Source of the DNA: JADJNY01 sp046349615
Lineage (GTDB): Bacteria; Planctomycetota; UBA1135; GCA-002686595
DNA length: 64,000 nt
Direction of reading: 5' to 3'
Assembly (NCBI GenBank): GCA_046349615.1
Contig: JAXMBZ010000002.1
Location: 186,001-250,000 of the forward strand
The notes below the pieces were generated by a model. It saw nothing but the letters and a program-made list of their open reading frames with translations. It made no database searches and was not told the origin of the DNA. A program made the translations under genes and the position numbers. This document shows, in pieces, positions 42,971 through 50,503 of the stretch. How positions within the stretch are numbered: position 1 is the stretch's first letter; each line of letters begins with the position of its first letter.

Positions 42971-45358
42971 ATGCCCCTCCTCACGTCCCTTCGCGTCGCG
43001 CTCGTCGCGTTCCTGCTCTTCCTCGGCGCGCCGCTCTTCGCGCAGGGCCGTGTCTTCGTCCTCGGTTTCGACGGCGCCGACGCGCGCACGGCGAAGGAGC
43101 TCATGGACGCGGGCAGGCTGCCGAACTTCCAGCGCATCGCCGAGACCGGCACGTTCGCGCCGCTCGGCACGACGACGCCGAACGAGTCGCCGGTCGCGTG
43201 GGCGTCGCTCAACTCGAGCCAGAACCCGGGGAAGACGGGCGTGCCCGGCTTCGTGAAGCGGGAACTCGGCAGGGACGGCCCGTACCCGAGCGCCGGTCAC
43301 GTCACGAACGAGGACCGCGAGATCGCGTCGATGCAGCTCCCCGCGTCGTGGGCGTTCCTCGGGAAGAACTCGCCCGCGATGGTCGCGATCTACGTCGGGC
43401 TCGCGTGCCTGCTCGTCTTCTTCGCGTTCTTCGCGCTGCTCCTGCGCATGAAGAAGGGGGTCGCGTTCGTGCTCGCGCTCGTGCTCGCGGGCGTCGGCGC
43501 GTGGGCCGGACAGCGCGCGTCGAAAGCGGTGCCGCGCGTGATCGAAGGCGTCGTCGGCAACCCGACGCAGGCCGGCGGCTTCTGGGAGGTCGCGGCGAAG
43601 GCCGGCGTGAAGAGCATCGTGCTCGAGGGCGCGATGACGTGGGATCGACCGCACGTCGAGGGCTGCGAGGTGCTCTCCGGCCTGGGCGTCCCCGACTCGC
43701 GCGGCGGCAACTGCGACTGGGCCGTGTACTCGACGGGCGCGGAGAGCTGGGCGATCGCGCCGCAGTGCAAGCCGACGAACACGGGCGGCAAGGTGTTCCG
43801 CCTCGAGGAGAAGGACGGCCGGTACGAGTCGCGCCTCTACGGGCCGACGGACCTCGCGCGCATCGGCGCGCTGCTCGCGGAGCGCCGCGCGATCGAGGCG
43901 AAGATCGCGGCGAACACCGCGCTCGACGCGGACCTCGACCGGCGCGACGAGATTCGCTCGGAGCTCGCGTCGCTCCGCCCGATGAGCGACAACTCCGAGG
44001 AAGGACGGCTCTCGCTCCCGCTCGTGGTCGAGCCGCGCGCGGGCGGCGCGAAGATCACGCTCGGCAGCCAGACGCAGGACGTCGGCGCGGGCCAGTGGTC
44101 GAAGTGGTACGCGCTCACGTTCGACGTCAACGCGATGCTCAAGGTGCGCGCGGTGACGCGCGTGAAGCTCGTCTCGCTCGCCGCGCCGCCGGACGTGCCG
44201 CTCGAGCTCTTCGTCGACTCGCTCCAGATCGATCCGAGCTCCGCTCCGTTCTGGCAACCGATCAGCCAGCCGCCCGAGTTCGCCGCGGACCTCGCCAAGG
44301 CGATCGGGTCGAGCTACGAAACGGTGGGCTGGGCGTGCCTGACGATGCCGTTCAAGGACAAGGAGATCGACACGCCGACGTTCCTCGAGGACGTGCAGTT
44401 CACCTTCGGCGTGCGCAAGTCGCTCCTCGAGGCCGCGCTCGCGCGCAGCGACTGGCGCATCCTGATGAGCGTCGAGAGCACGCCCGACCGCGTGCAGCAC
44501 ATGATGTATCAGTACTACGACGCGCAGCACCCGCGGTACGACGCGAAGACGGCCGACACGAAGGTGCCGTTCTTCGGCCGCGAGACCGCGTATCGCGACG
44601 TGATCCCGGCGATCTACGCGCAGATGGACGCGCTCGTCGGCGAGGTCCTCGAGAAGCACGTGAAGCCTGGCGACACGCTGATCGTGTGCTCGGACCACGG
44701 CTTCCAGAGCTTCCGCCGCCAGTTCCACCTGAACAACTGGCTCGCGCAGGAGGGCTACCTCGTGCTCAAGCCGGGCACGACGCTCGCCGACTGGGACCTG
44801 CTCTCCTTCATCGATTGGTCGAAGACGAAGGCGTACTCGCTCGGTCTCGGCAGCGTGTACTTGAACCTGAAGGGACGCGAGGCCCAGGGCATCGTCGAGC
44901 CTTCGGAGCGCGAGGCGCTGCTCGCCGAGCTCACGCAGAAGTTCCTCGCGGCGCGCGACGGCGACGCGAAGGTCGTGCACAGCGTCGTGCGGTCGGACCG
45001 GGTGCACTCGGGGCCGCACGTCGACCTCGAGGGCGACTTGCTGCTCGGCCTCGAGGCCGGCTACCGCGTCAGTTGGAAGACGACGCGCGGCGGGATCCAG
45101 CTCAAGAGCACGCCCGAGCGCGACGACGCGTTCGCGGACGTGCCGTACGCGAACAACACGAACAACTGGTCGGGCGACCACGTGTCCGTCGCCGACGAGC
45201 TCGTCGCCGGCGTCTTCCTCTGCAACCGGAAGGTCGACGCGCCCGCGGGCGGCTTCCACCTGCTCGACGTCGCGCCGACGGTGCTCTCGCTCGTCGGCGT
45301 GCCGATCCCGCCCGAATACGACCACGCGCCGCTGCACGTGCACGAGGCCGGCCGATGA
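42971..45358 (+). CDS. Type I phosphodiesterase/nucleotide pyrophosphatase-like membrane protein
   Basis: A 795-residue alkaline-phosphatase-superfamily protein. A signal or membrane anchor (about 1-26) is followed by the first metal site FVLGFDGADARTAKEL and the nucleophile region TPNESPVAWASLNSSQNPGKTGV. Two membrane helices follow (about 139-180, MVAIYVGLACLLVFFAFFALLL and FVLALVLAGVGAWAG), splitting the catalytic domain, which is unusual. Later metal-site motifs: STPDRVQHMMYQYYD, CSDHGFQSFRRQFHLNNW and NTNNWSGDHVSVADELV. Substrate unknown; phosphodiester or phosphoglycerol-type substrates are typical of the family. Translationally coupled to the rhodanese gene (ATGA overlap). Confidence 0.83.
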   Translation: MPLLTSLRVALVAFLLFLGAPLFAQGRVFVLGFDGADARTAKELMDAGRLPNFQRIAETGTFAPLGTTTPNESPVAWASLNSSQNPGKTGVPGFVKRELGRDGPYPSAGHVTNEDREIASMQLPASWAFLGKNSPAMVAIYVGLACLLVFFAFFALLLRMKKGVAFVLALVLAGVGAWAGQRASKAVPRVIEGVVGNPTQAGGFWEVAAKAGVKSIVLEGAMTWDRPHVEGCEVLSGLGVPDSRGGNCDWAVYSTGAESWAIAPQCKPTNTGGKVFRLEEKDGRYESRLYGPTDLARIGALLAERRAIEAKIAANTALDADLDRRDEIRSELASLRPMSDNSEEGRLSLPLVVEPRAGGAKITLGSQTQDVGAGQWSKWYALTFDVNAMLKVRAVTRVKLVSLAAPPDVPLELFVDSLQIDPSSAPFWQPISQPPEFAADLAKAIGSSYETVGWACLTMPFKDKEIDTPTFLEDVQFTFGVRKSLLEAALARSDWRILMSVESTPDRVQHMMYQYYDAQHPRYDAKTADTKVPFFGRETAYRDVIPAIYAQMDALVGEVLEKHVKPGDTLIVCSDHGFQSFRRQFHLNNWLAQEGYLVLKPGTTLADWDLLSFIDWSKTKAYSLGLGSVYLNLKGREAQGIVEPSEREALLAELTQKFLAARDGDAKVVHSVVRSDRVHSGPHVDLEGDLLLGLEAGYRVSWKTTRGGIQLKSTPERDDAFADVPYANNTNNWSGDHVSVADELVAGVFLCNRKVDAPAGGFHLLDVAPTVLSLVGVPIPPEYDHAPLHVHEAGR

Positions 45359-45687
45359 GCGCGATCGGCACGCTCACGCCGCGCGAGCTCGCGGCCCGGC
45401 TCGCGAAGGGCGAGCGCTTCGTCCTCGTCGACGTGCGCGAGCCGTCGGAGCTCGCGGTCGCGTCGATTCCGCGGCCCGAGGTCGTCGCGATCCCGCTCGG
45501 GGAGCTCGCGCGGCGCGTGGGGGAGCTCGACCCCGCCGCGCCGACGGTCTGCGTCTGCCACCACGGGATGCGGAGCGCGCGCGCGTGTTCGATCCTCGCT
45601 CGCGCCGGGTTCACGGCGCTCACGAACCTCGCCGGCGGCATCGACCGCTGGTCCGTCGAGGTCGATCCGAAGGTCCCGCGCTATTGA
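45355..45687 (+). CDS. Rhodanese-domain protein
   Basis: A 110-residue single-domain rhodanese. RFVLVDVREPSELAVASIP is the CH2A-type N-terminal motif and VCVCHHGMRSARACSILARAGF carries the active-site Cys loop (CHHGMRS), like GlpE and other small sulfurtransferases. The closing NLAGGIDRWSVEVDP is also typical. It transfers sulfane sulfur to thiols or cyanide. The ATG overlaps the TGA of the phosphodiesterase gene (ATGA), so the two are co-translated. Confidence 0.9.
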   Translation: MSAIGTLTPRELAARLAKGERFVLVDVREPSELAVASIPRPEVVAIPLGELARRVGELDPAAPTVCVCHHGMRSARACSILARAGFTALTNLAGGIDRWSVEVDPKVPRY

Positions 45688-45880
45688 TCGCGGCGCACGG
45701 AGTCCCCGCGCTCCGAACTCACCTCTTGCTCGCAGAGCCTTTGAAATGCGCTGCGGGTTCAACGCGTAGGAAGGGACGCGCGTAGACCCCGCGCGCCGTT
45801 TTACGCAGTTCGCGAGCAGGATCGAGCCCGCTCGCGCGACTCAGGCAGGCGTGGAACGGATCGAGAGAGAGGACCCCGGC

Positions 45881-46129
45881 ATGAACGTCATCCCGAACGA
45901 CTCGGAACTTCGTTCCGACCCCGGCGCGAGCTCCGAAGTCGAGCGCCCCGTGCGGCTCGCATGGACCGACCCCGAACAGGGGGAGACCCTCTGGATCGAG
46001 CTCTGGGGCTCGCCGGAGTTCGTCGACGACCTCGTGGCGCAGGGCTTCTCCGTGCGCCCCGTCGCGGACGACGAAACCGCCTCGTCCCTCTGCGTCCGCA
46101 TCCAGCACCGGCCGACCTCGGCCGCGTGA
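45881..46129 (+). CDS. Small hypothetical protein
   Basis: An 82-residue protein not recognised. It is acidic with alternating strands and helices (RLAWTDPEQGETLWIELWGSPEFVDDLVAQGFSVRPV) and no signal or membrane segment. The ATG at 45881 has GAGAGGA about 7 nt upstream; a GTG at 45851 is an alternative. It lies in a 193-bp gap after the rhodanese gene and ends just before a hairpin shared with the convergent MgtC-like gene. Codon bias is like the neighbours, which supports coding. Confidence 0.5.
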   Translation: MNVIPNDSELRSDPGASSEVERPVRLAWTDPEQGETLWIELWGSPEFVDDLVAQGFSVRPVADDETASSLCVRIQHRPTSAA

Positions 46130-46131
46130 GC

Positions 46132-46158
46132 ACGCGCTCCTCCGGCAGGGGAGCGCGT
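46132..46158. terminator. Hairpin between convergent genes
   Basis: ACGCGCTCC (46132-46140) pairs perfectly with GGAGCGCGT (46150-46158), extended inside by a wobble and a C-G pair. It fills the 31-bp gap between the small hypothetical gene and the convergent MgtC-like gene. Confidence 0.55.
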
Positions 46159-46160
46159 CC

Positions 46161-46880
46161 TCAGTGGCTGATCTGCGACCACTCGACGGAGAGGACGCCG
46201 CCGAGATCGGCGACCTCCTCCATCATCTGCGGGGCCTGGAACTCGTTCCGGCACCGCACGTGGAACACGAGCTCGAACGGTTCGTCGTCCCGCCCGCGCG
46301 TGCCCGACAGGTCCTGCAGGCGGATCTCGTGACGCTCGAGCAGCGCGCCGACGGACTTCGCCAGGACCGGCATCTCGGAGCGGACGCCGCGGACGATCAG
46401 TCGGCGGTAGATCACGGGCCGGATGCGCCGCGTGAGCTTGTCCATGATCGCGAGCACGACGAGCATCAGCACGGTCGCGAGGCCCGCGAGCGCGAACTCA
46501 CCCTGGCCGATGACGACGCCGAGGCCCGCGGTGCTCCACACGGTCGCCCCCGTCGTGATCCCGCGGACGATGTCCCCGGCACGGATCACGCTCGCGGCGC
46601 CGAGGAAGCCGATGCCGGTCAGGATGCCCGCGCCGAGGCGGTTGGGGTCCATCACGAGCTTCGCGATCTCGCTCGAGCTCGCGAGGTCGCTCGGCAGGAC
46701 CCGCGACGCGTGGATCAGGAGCGTCGAGGTCATGCACACGAGGATGTGGGTGCGCAGACCGGCGGGACGCCCATGGAGCTCGCGCTCGAAGCCGATCACG
46801 CCTCCGATCAGCATCGCGACGAGGAGCGGGGTCGGGTCGAGGTTGGCGAGCTGCTCGGAGAAGGTGCTGGCGAGGACCAT
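46161..46880 (-). CDS. MgtC/SapB-family membrane protein
   Basis: A 239-residue inner-membrane protein. The MgtC core is clear: LVAMLIGGVIGFERELHGRPAGLRTHILVCMTSTLL, then MDPNRLGAGILTGIGFLGAASVIR, GITTGATVWSTAGLGVVIGQGEFALAG. Four to five helices are followed by a soluble ACT-like C-terminal domain (about 160-239). The family is linked to growth in low magnesium and, in some bacteria, to inhibition of the F-ATPase; its exact role here is not evident. ATG 46880. Divergent from the kptA-type gene (247-bp gap). Confidence 0.88.
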   Translation of the reverse strand: MVLASTFSEQLANLDPTPLLVAMLIGGVIGFERELHGRPAGLRTHILVCMTSTLLIHASRVLPSDLASSSEIAKLVMDPNRLGAGILTGIGFLGAASVIRAGDIVRGITTGATVWSTAGLGVVIGQGEFALAGLATVLMLVVLAIMDKLTRRIRPVIYRRLIVRGVRSEMPVLAKSVGALLERHEIRLQDLSGTRGRDDEPFELVFHVRCRNEFQAPQMMEEVADLGGVLSVEWSQISH

Positions 46881-47127
46881 GGACGCGGGGGGGGGACGAA
46901 AGCCCGGGTCCTTCCATCGGCATTCCAGGGCCGAGCTTGAGCCTCAGGGGCCCCGACCCGGCCCGAGCCGCCCGTCCACGGGAGGCTCGGGCGACCCCGA
47001 CAGGGCCGCCCCGGCGTTGGAAGCGCACGCGGGCCACCGATAGAATGCCGCCCCGCCCGCGCGCCGGTCCACCTTCGACCGCGATCGCGCCATCCGCCTC
47101 ACCGCGAGGCCCCTCGACCCCCCGACC

Positions 47128-48963
47128 ATGACGCACCCTGCCTTGATCGAACGCATCACCCGCTCGCTCGCCTACATGCTGCGCCACCAGCCGGAGCAGT
47201 TCGATCTCGAGCTCGACGAGTTCGGCTACGCGAGCCTCGACGACGTCGTGCAGGCGCTCAACGAGCGCCTCGGCGAGCCGGTCGAGCTCGACGACCTCAC
47301 CGAGGCCGTCGAATCGGGCGACCGCATCCGGTACGAGATCAAGCAGGACAAGATCCGCGCGCTCTACGGCCATTCGATCGACGTGAAGGCCGGCGAACCG
47401 TCGAAGCCGCCCGAGCGGTTGTACGTCGGTCTCCCGCGGCGCGACGCGGAGCGCGCGCTTCGCTTCGGCCTGCGACCCGGCCGGCGTCGCTACCTCCACC
47501 TCGCGCTGACGAGCGAGGACGCGCTCGACATGGCGAGTCGCGAACCCTCCGAGCCCGCGGTCGTCGCGGTGCACGCGCTCGATGCGTGGGAGGAAGGGAT
47601 CAACTTCTACGATCGCACCGCGCTGTTCCTCTCGGACCCGATCCCGACGCAGTACCTCGAGATCGAAGGCGGAGCGCGCTCCGCTCCCGCGCGCCGTCCG
47701 GAGCGCGACGAGGCCTCCGAGGGAGAGGCGAGCCACGAACACGACGTCGAAGAGCAGGACGCGAGCGAACTCGGCGCGCCCGAGGGCGACGAGGGCTCCG
47801 ACGAGGTCTCGGACTCCTCGCGCGAGCCCGCTTCCAGCGCGCCGCGCGACGGCGGCGAGGGGCGCGGTCGTCGGCGGCGCCGCGGGCGCGGACGAGGACG
47901 CGGCGGCGAGCGCTTCGAGCCCGCGCCGGTTCCCGCGCAGGCTGAGGCCGACGACGACTTCGGCGGCGAGCCCGAGGGTGACGAGCCGAGCCGCGAGCTC
48001 CCGCGCCCCGAGGCCCCGCGGCACGCGGGCGGTCCGCGCGGCGGACACGGCGAAGGTCGCGGCGGCGGTCGCCCGCACGACGGTGGACGGCACGGCCGCC
48101 ACGAAGGCGGGCGCTTCGACGCTCCGCGCCAGGATCGGCACGAGGACGCGCGCCATGAGGGCGGTCGTCACGCAGGCCCGCGCCATGAAGGACCGCGCCA
48201 CGAGGGCGGTCGCCAGGAAGGACCTCGCCACGACGGTCCGCGCCATGAGGGTCCGCGCCATGAAGGTCCGCGCCACGACGGTCCGCGCCGCGAAGGCGGA
48301 CGACACGAGGGCCCGCGTCACGACGGCGGCCGGCACGAGGGCCATCGGCACGACGGTCCGCGCCACGGCGGCGGCCGTCATGAAGGTCCGCGGCACGAGG
48401 GCCGGTACGAGGAGCCGCGCCACGAAGCCCACGGCTCCGAGGGCGGGCAGCGCGGGCGCGGTCCGCGTCCCCCCGAGGCCTACTCCGACTCCGAGCGCGC
48501 TCCGTCGCGCGAGCGCGAGCACCACGGCGGTCGCGACCACGACCGCGGCCCGCGCGGCGACCGCGGCCACGGCGGCCGTCCGGAGCGCGGCCACGACGAC
48601 CAAGGCGGGTTCGAGCGCCGCGATGCCGGCGAACACGTCCGCCACGGCGACGGCGGCCGGCGCGACGAAGGTCGCGGACGCCCGGACCGCGGTCCGCGTC
48701 CGGAACGCTCGGACCGCGGCGGCGACCGCGGACCGCGCCACCACGACGAGCCGCGCCGCAGCGAACCGCGCTCGAGCGAGGCTCCGCCGCGCCGCGAAGG
48801 CGGCGGCGAGGGCGGCTTCGGCGTCGGCGTCTACGAGGGCGCGCCCTCCGCGCCCGCGCGCCGCGAACCGCCGCCCGCACCGAAGCCGGCGCCGCGTCCG
48901 GAGCCCAAGGCTCCGTCGCGCGCCTCGGATTCGGACGCGTCCGATTTCGGCGCAGGGCTCTGA
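47128..48963 (+). CDS. kptA: RNA 2'-phosphotransferase (Tpt1/KptA) with long His/Arg/Gly-rich tail
   Basis: A 611-residue protein. Residues 1-185 form a Tpt1/KptA domain, which removes an internal RNA 2'-phosphate using NAD+. The catalytic tetrad known from yeast Tpt1 (Arg-His-Arg-Arg) appears as R19 and H20 (YMLRHQ), R77 (KIRALYGHS) and R138 (MASRE). The LxHGT motif reads LYVGL, so the NAD-contacting His is Val. Residues about 186-611 are low-complexity: acidic first, then Arg-rich, then repeats of GPRHEG/GGRHDG and RGD-like pieces. Such a tail is absent from ordinary KptA (about 180-200 residues) and looks like an RNA-binding or condensate-forming region. ATG 47128. Confidence 0.85.
   Translation: MTHPALIERITRSLAYMLRHQPEQFDLELDEFGYASLDDVVQALNERLGEPVELDDLTEAVESGDRIRYEIKQDKIRALYGHSIDVKAGEPSKPPERLYVGLPRRDAERALRFGLRPGRRRYLHLALTSEDALDMASREPSEPAVVAVHALDAWEEGINFYDRTALFLSDPIPTQYLEIEGGARSAPARRPERDEASEGEASHEHDVEEQDASELGAPEGDEGSDEVSDSSREPASSAPRDGGEGRGRRRRRGRGRGRGGERFEPAPVPAQAEADDDFGGEPEGDEPSRELPRPEAPRHAGGPRGGHGEGRGGGRPHDGGRHGRHEGGRFDAPRQDRHEDARHEGGRHAGPRHEGPRHEGGRQEGPRHDGPRHEGPRHEGPRHDGPRREGGRHEGPRHDGGRHEGHRHDGPRHGGGRHEGPRHEGRYEEPRHEAHGSEGGQRGRGPRPPEAYSDSERAPSREREHHGGRDHDRGPRGDRGHGGRPERGHDDQGGFERRDAGEHVRHGDGGRRDEGRGRPDRGPRPERSDRGGDRGPRHHDEPRRSEPRSSEAPPRREGGGEGGFGVGVYEGAPSAPARREPPPAPKPAPRPEPKAPSRASDSDASDFGAGL
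48085..48440 (+). repeat. 15-bp coding repeats (Gly-Pro-Arg-His-Glu/Asp)
   Basis: Degenerate tandem units of about 15 bp (GGTCCGCGCCATGAA and variants) encode GPRHE/D and GGRHE/D pentapeptides in the kptA tail. Most variation is silent or swaps Glu for Asp, as expected for slippage-driven repeats held in frame. It is not a CRISPR: units are short, unspaced and coding. Confidence 0.75.
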
Positions 48964-49059
48964 GCGTCGCGCGCGCCGTTCGCTGCACGCGGACGGCGCC
49001 GCGTTCGTTCCTCCCGTGCCGCCGCCGGTGCACGCGCGCCGCGCACGCGGTGTCCACGC

Positions 49060-49977
49060 ATGACGCAGCACGTCGACGAGCTCGATCGCCTGCCCCCGGG
49101 CTTCCGCGCCGAGCGCGCGCCCGGGCTCCATTTCGCCGTGCGCGTCTCGGCCGAGCGCGCGCTCTCGGCGGCCGGCTACGGGCCGCGTGCGGACGGCGCG
49201 CTCACCGCGAGCGCGAGCGTCGGGCGCAAGCCGCTCCACGAGCTCGCCCAGGGCGATGAGCGCTTCCTCGTGCGGCGGTTCTCGCACGGCGGGCTCCTCC
49301 GCTGGCTGACGGGCGAGGTCTTCCGTGACCCGAGCCGTCCGTTCCGCGAACTCCTCCTCTCGGAGCGGCTCCGCGAACTCGGGGTTCGCACGCCGGAGGT
49401 CGTCGCCGCGCGCGCGACCCGCGCGGGAGTGGGCTGGCGGCTCGACCTCGTCACGCGGCGCGTGCCGGACGCGGTCGACCTCGGACACGTGCTCGCCGCC
49501 GGTCGCGCGGGCGAGCTGGCGCGCACGAACCTGCGCCGGCTCGCGGAGGCGCTCGGCGTGCTCGTCGGACGGCTGCACGCCGCGGGCTTCGTGCACGCGG
49601 ACCTGACGCCGAACAACGTGCTCGTGAACCGCGCGGCGCTCGCCGGCGCCGCCCCGGAGCTCACGGTGCTCGACCTCGATCGTTCGCGGTTCGTCGACGT
49701 CCTCGACGACGCGACGCGGCGCGACAACCTTCGACGGCTGCTGCGCTTCGTCGAGCGCCGCGAGCGGCACGGGGCCTTGCTCGCGTGCACGGACTACGCG
49801 CGCTTCTTCCGCGGATACGACCCCGACGGTGCGCGGTGGAAGGACGACTGGCGCTCGATCGCCGCACGCCACTCGGAGCGTGGCGTCTGGCACCGCGCTG
49901 GATGGTGGCTCGAGGAGCGTATCGCGCCACGCGCGGATCCGCGCGAGGGCGCGGGCGCCGGCGGTCGTGCGGTGTGA
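49060..49977 (+). CDS. Kdo/LPS-core kinase-like protein
   Basis: A 305-residue protein-kinase-fold enzyme of the WaaP/KdkA type. Visible motifs: ERFLVRRFSHGGLLRWLTGEVF (N-lobe; the typical RRYRHGGL-like signature of KdkA), GRLHAAGFVHADLTPNNVLV (catalytic loop with HADLTPNN) and TVLDLDRSRF (metal-binding DLD). Members phosphorylate Kdo or heptose in the LPS inner core, which would fit a diderm envelope; the substrate is inferred from family. It follows the kptA-type gene by 96 bp. Confidence 0.82.
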   Translation: MTQHVDELDRLPPGFRAERAPGLHFAVRVSAERALSAAGYGPRADGALTASASVGRKPLHELAQGDERFLVRRFSHGGLLRWLTGEVFRDPSRPFRELLLSERLRELGVRTPEVVAARATRAGVGWRLDLVTRRVPDAVDLGHVLAAGRAGELARTNLRRLAEALGVLVGRLHAAGFVHADLTPNNVLVNRAALAGAAPELTVLDLDRSRFVDVLDDATRRDNLRRLLRFVERRERHGALLACTDYARFFRGYDPDGARWKDDWRSIAARHSERGVWHRAGWWLEERIAPRADPREGAGAGGRAV

Positions 49978-49992
49978 CGCCGCACGGCGTCG

Positions 49993-50499
49993 TCAGCGCG
50001 CCGTTCCCGTGCTCCTGCGCCGCGCGAGGAGCGTCATCTCGACGAGCGGTACGACCGCGAACAGCACGAGTGTCGGCGCGAGCAGCCCGCGCGCGGCGAG
50101 CTTCGTCCACGCGAACCCTGGACCGAGCGCGAGCACGAGCCACGGCGCCGCGAGGTCGAGCGCTGCGCCGACGAACGCGGCGACGACGAGCGGACGCTTC
50201 CACGCTGGTGGGAAGCGCGACATCAGGAACACGTGCGCCTGCACGAAGAGGAACATCGGCATGCTGAAGAGGTGGAAGTGCGTGACCTCGAGCAGCTCCG
50301 CGGGCGTCTTGCCGTAGGCGTCGCCGCCGCCGAGCCAGTACTTCGAAATCGAGCCGGGCGTCCAGCCCGTGCGCTGCGTTCCGAGCACGGCCATCACGAC
50401 ATAGCTCGCGAGCGAGAACACGAGGAAGCTCGAGTAGGCGAGGCGCGTGCCCGGCGAAAGCGTCGCGAGGTCGGCGCGGCGATCGGCGATCTCCTTCAC
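49993..50499 (-). CDS. Four-helix membrane protein of flavinylation operon
   Basis: A 168-residue membrane protein, not matched to a named family. Four predicted helices: SSFLVFSLASYVVMAVLG, LFSMPMFLFVQAHVFLM, VVAAFVGAALDLAAPWLVLAL and LLAPTLVLFAVVPLVEMTLLA. The stretch VTHFHLFSMPMFLFVQAH places three His residues in or near helix 2, which could bind haem or a metal. GTG 50499 has GAGGTG upstream. It begins 4 nt after the stop of the FMN-binding/ApbE gene, so it belongs to the same operon. A role as electron carrier partner for the flavinylated protein is inferred. Confidence 0.7.
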   Translation of the reverse strand: MKEIADRRADLATLSPGTRLAYSSFLVFSLASYVVMAVLGTQRTGWTPGSISKYWLGGGDAYGKTPAELLEVTHFHLFSMPMFLFVQAHVFLMSRFPPAWKRPLVVAAFVGAALDLAAPWLVLALGPGFAWTKLAARGLLAPTLVLFAVVPLVEMTLLARRRSTGTAR

Positions 50500-50503
50500 G
50501 GCG

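Noticed and set aside
48085..48440. CRISPR-like array
   Set aside because: Units are 15 bp, unspaced, in frame and part of the KptA tail.
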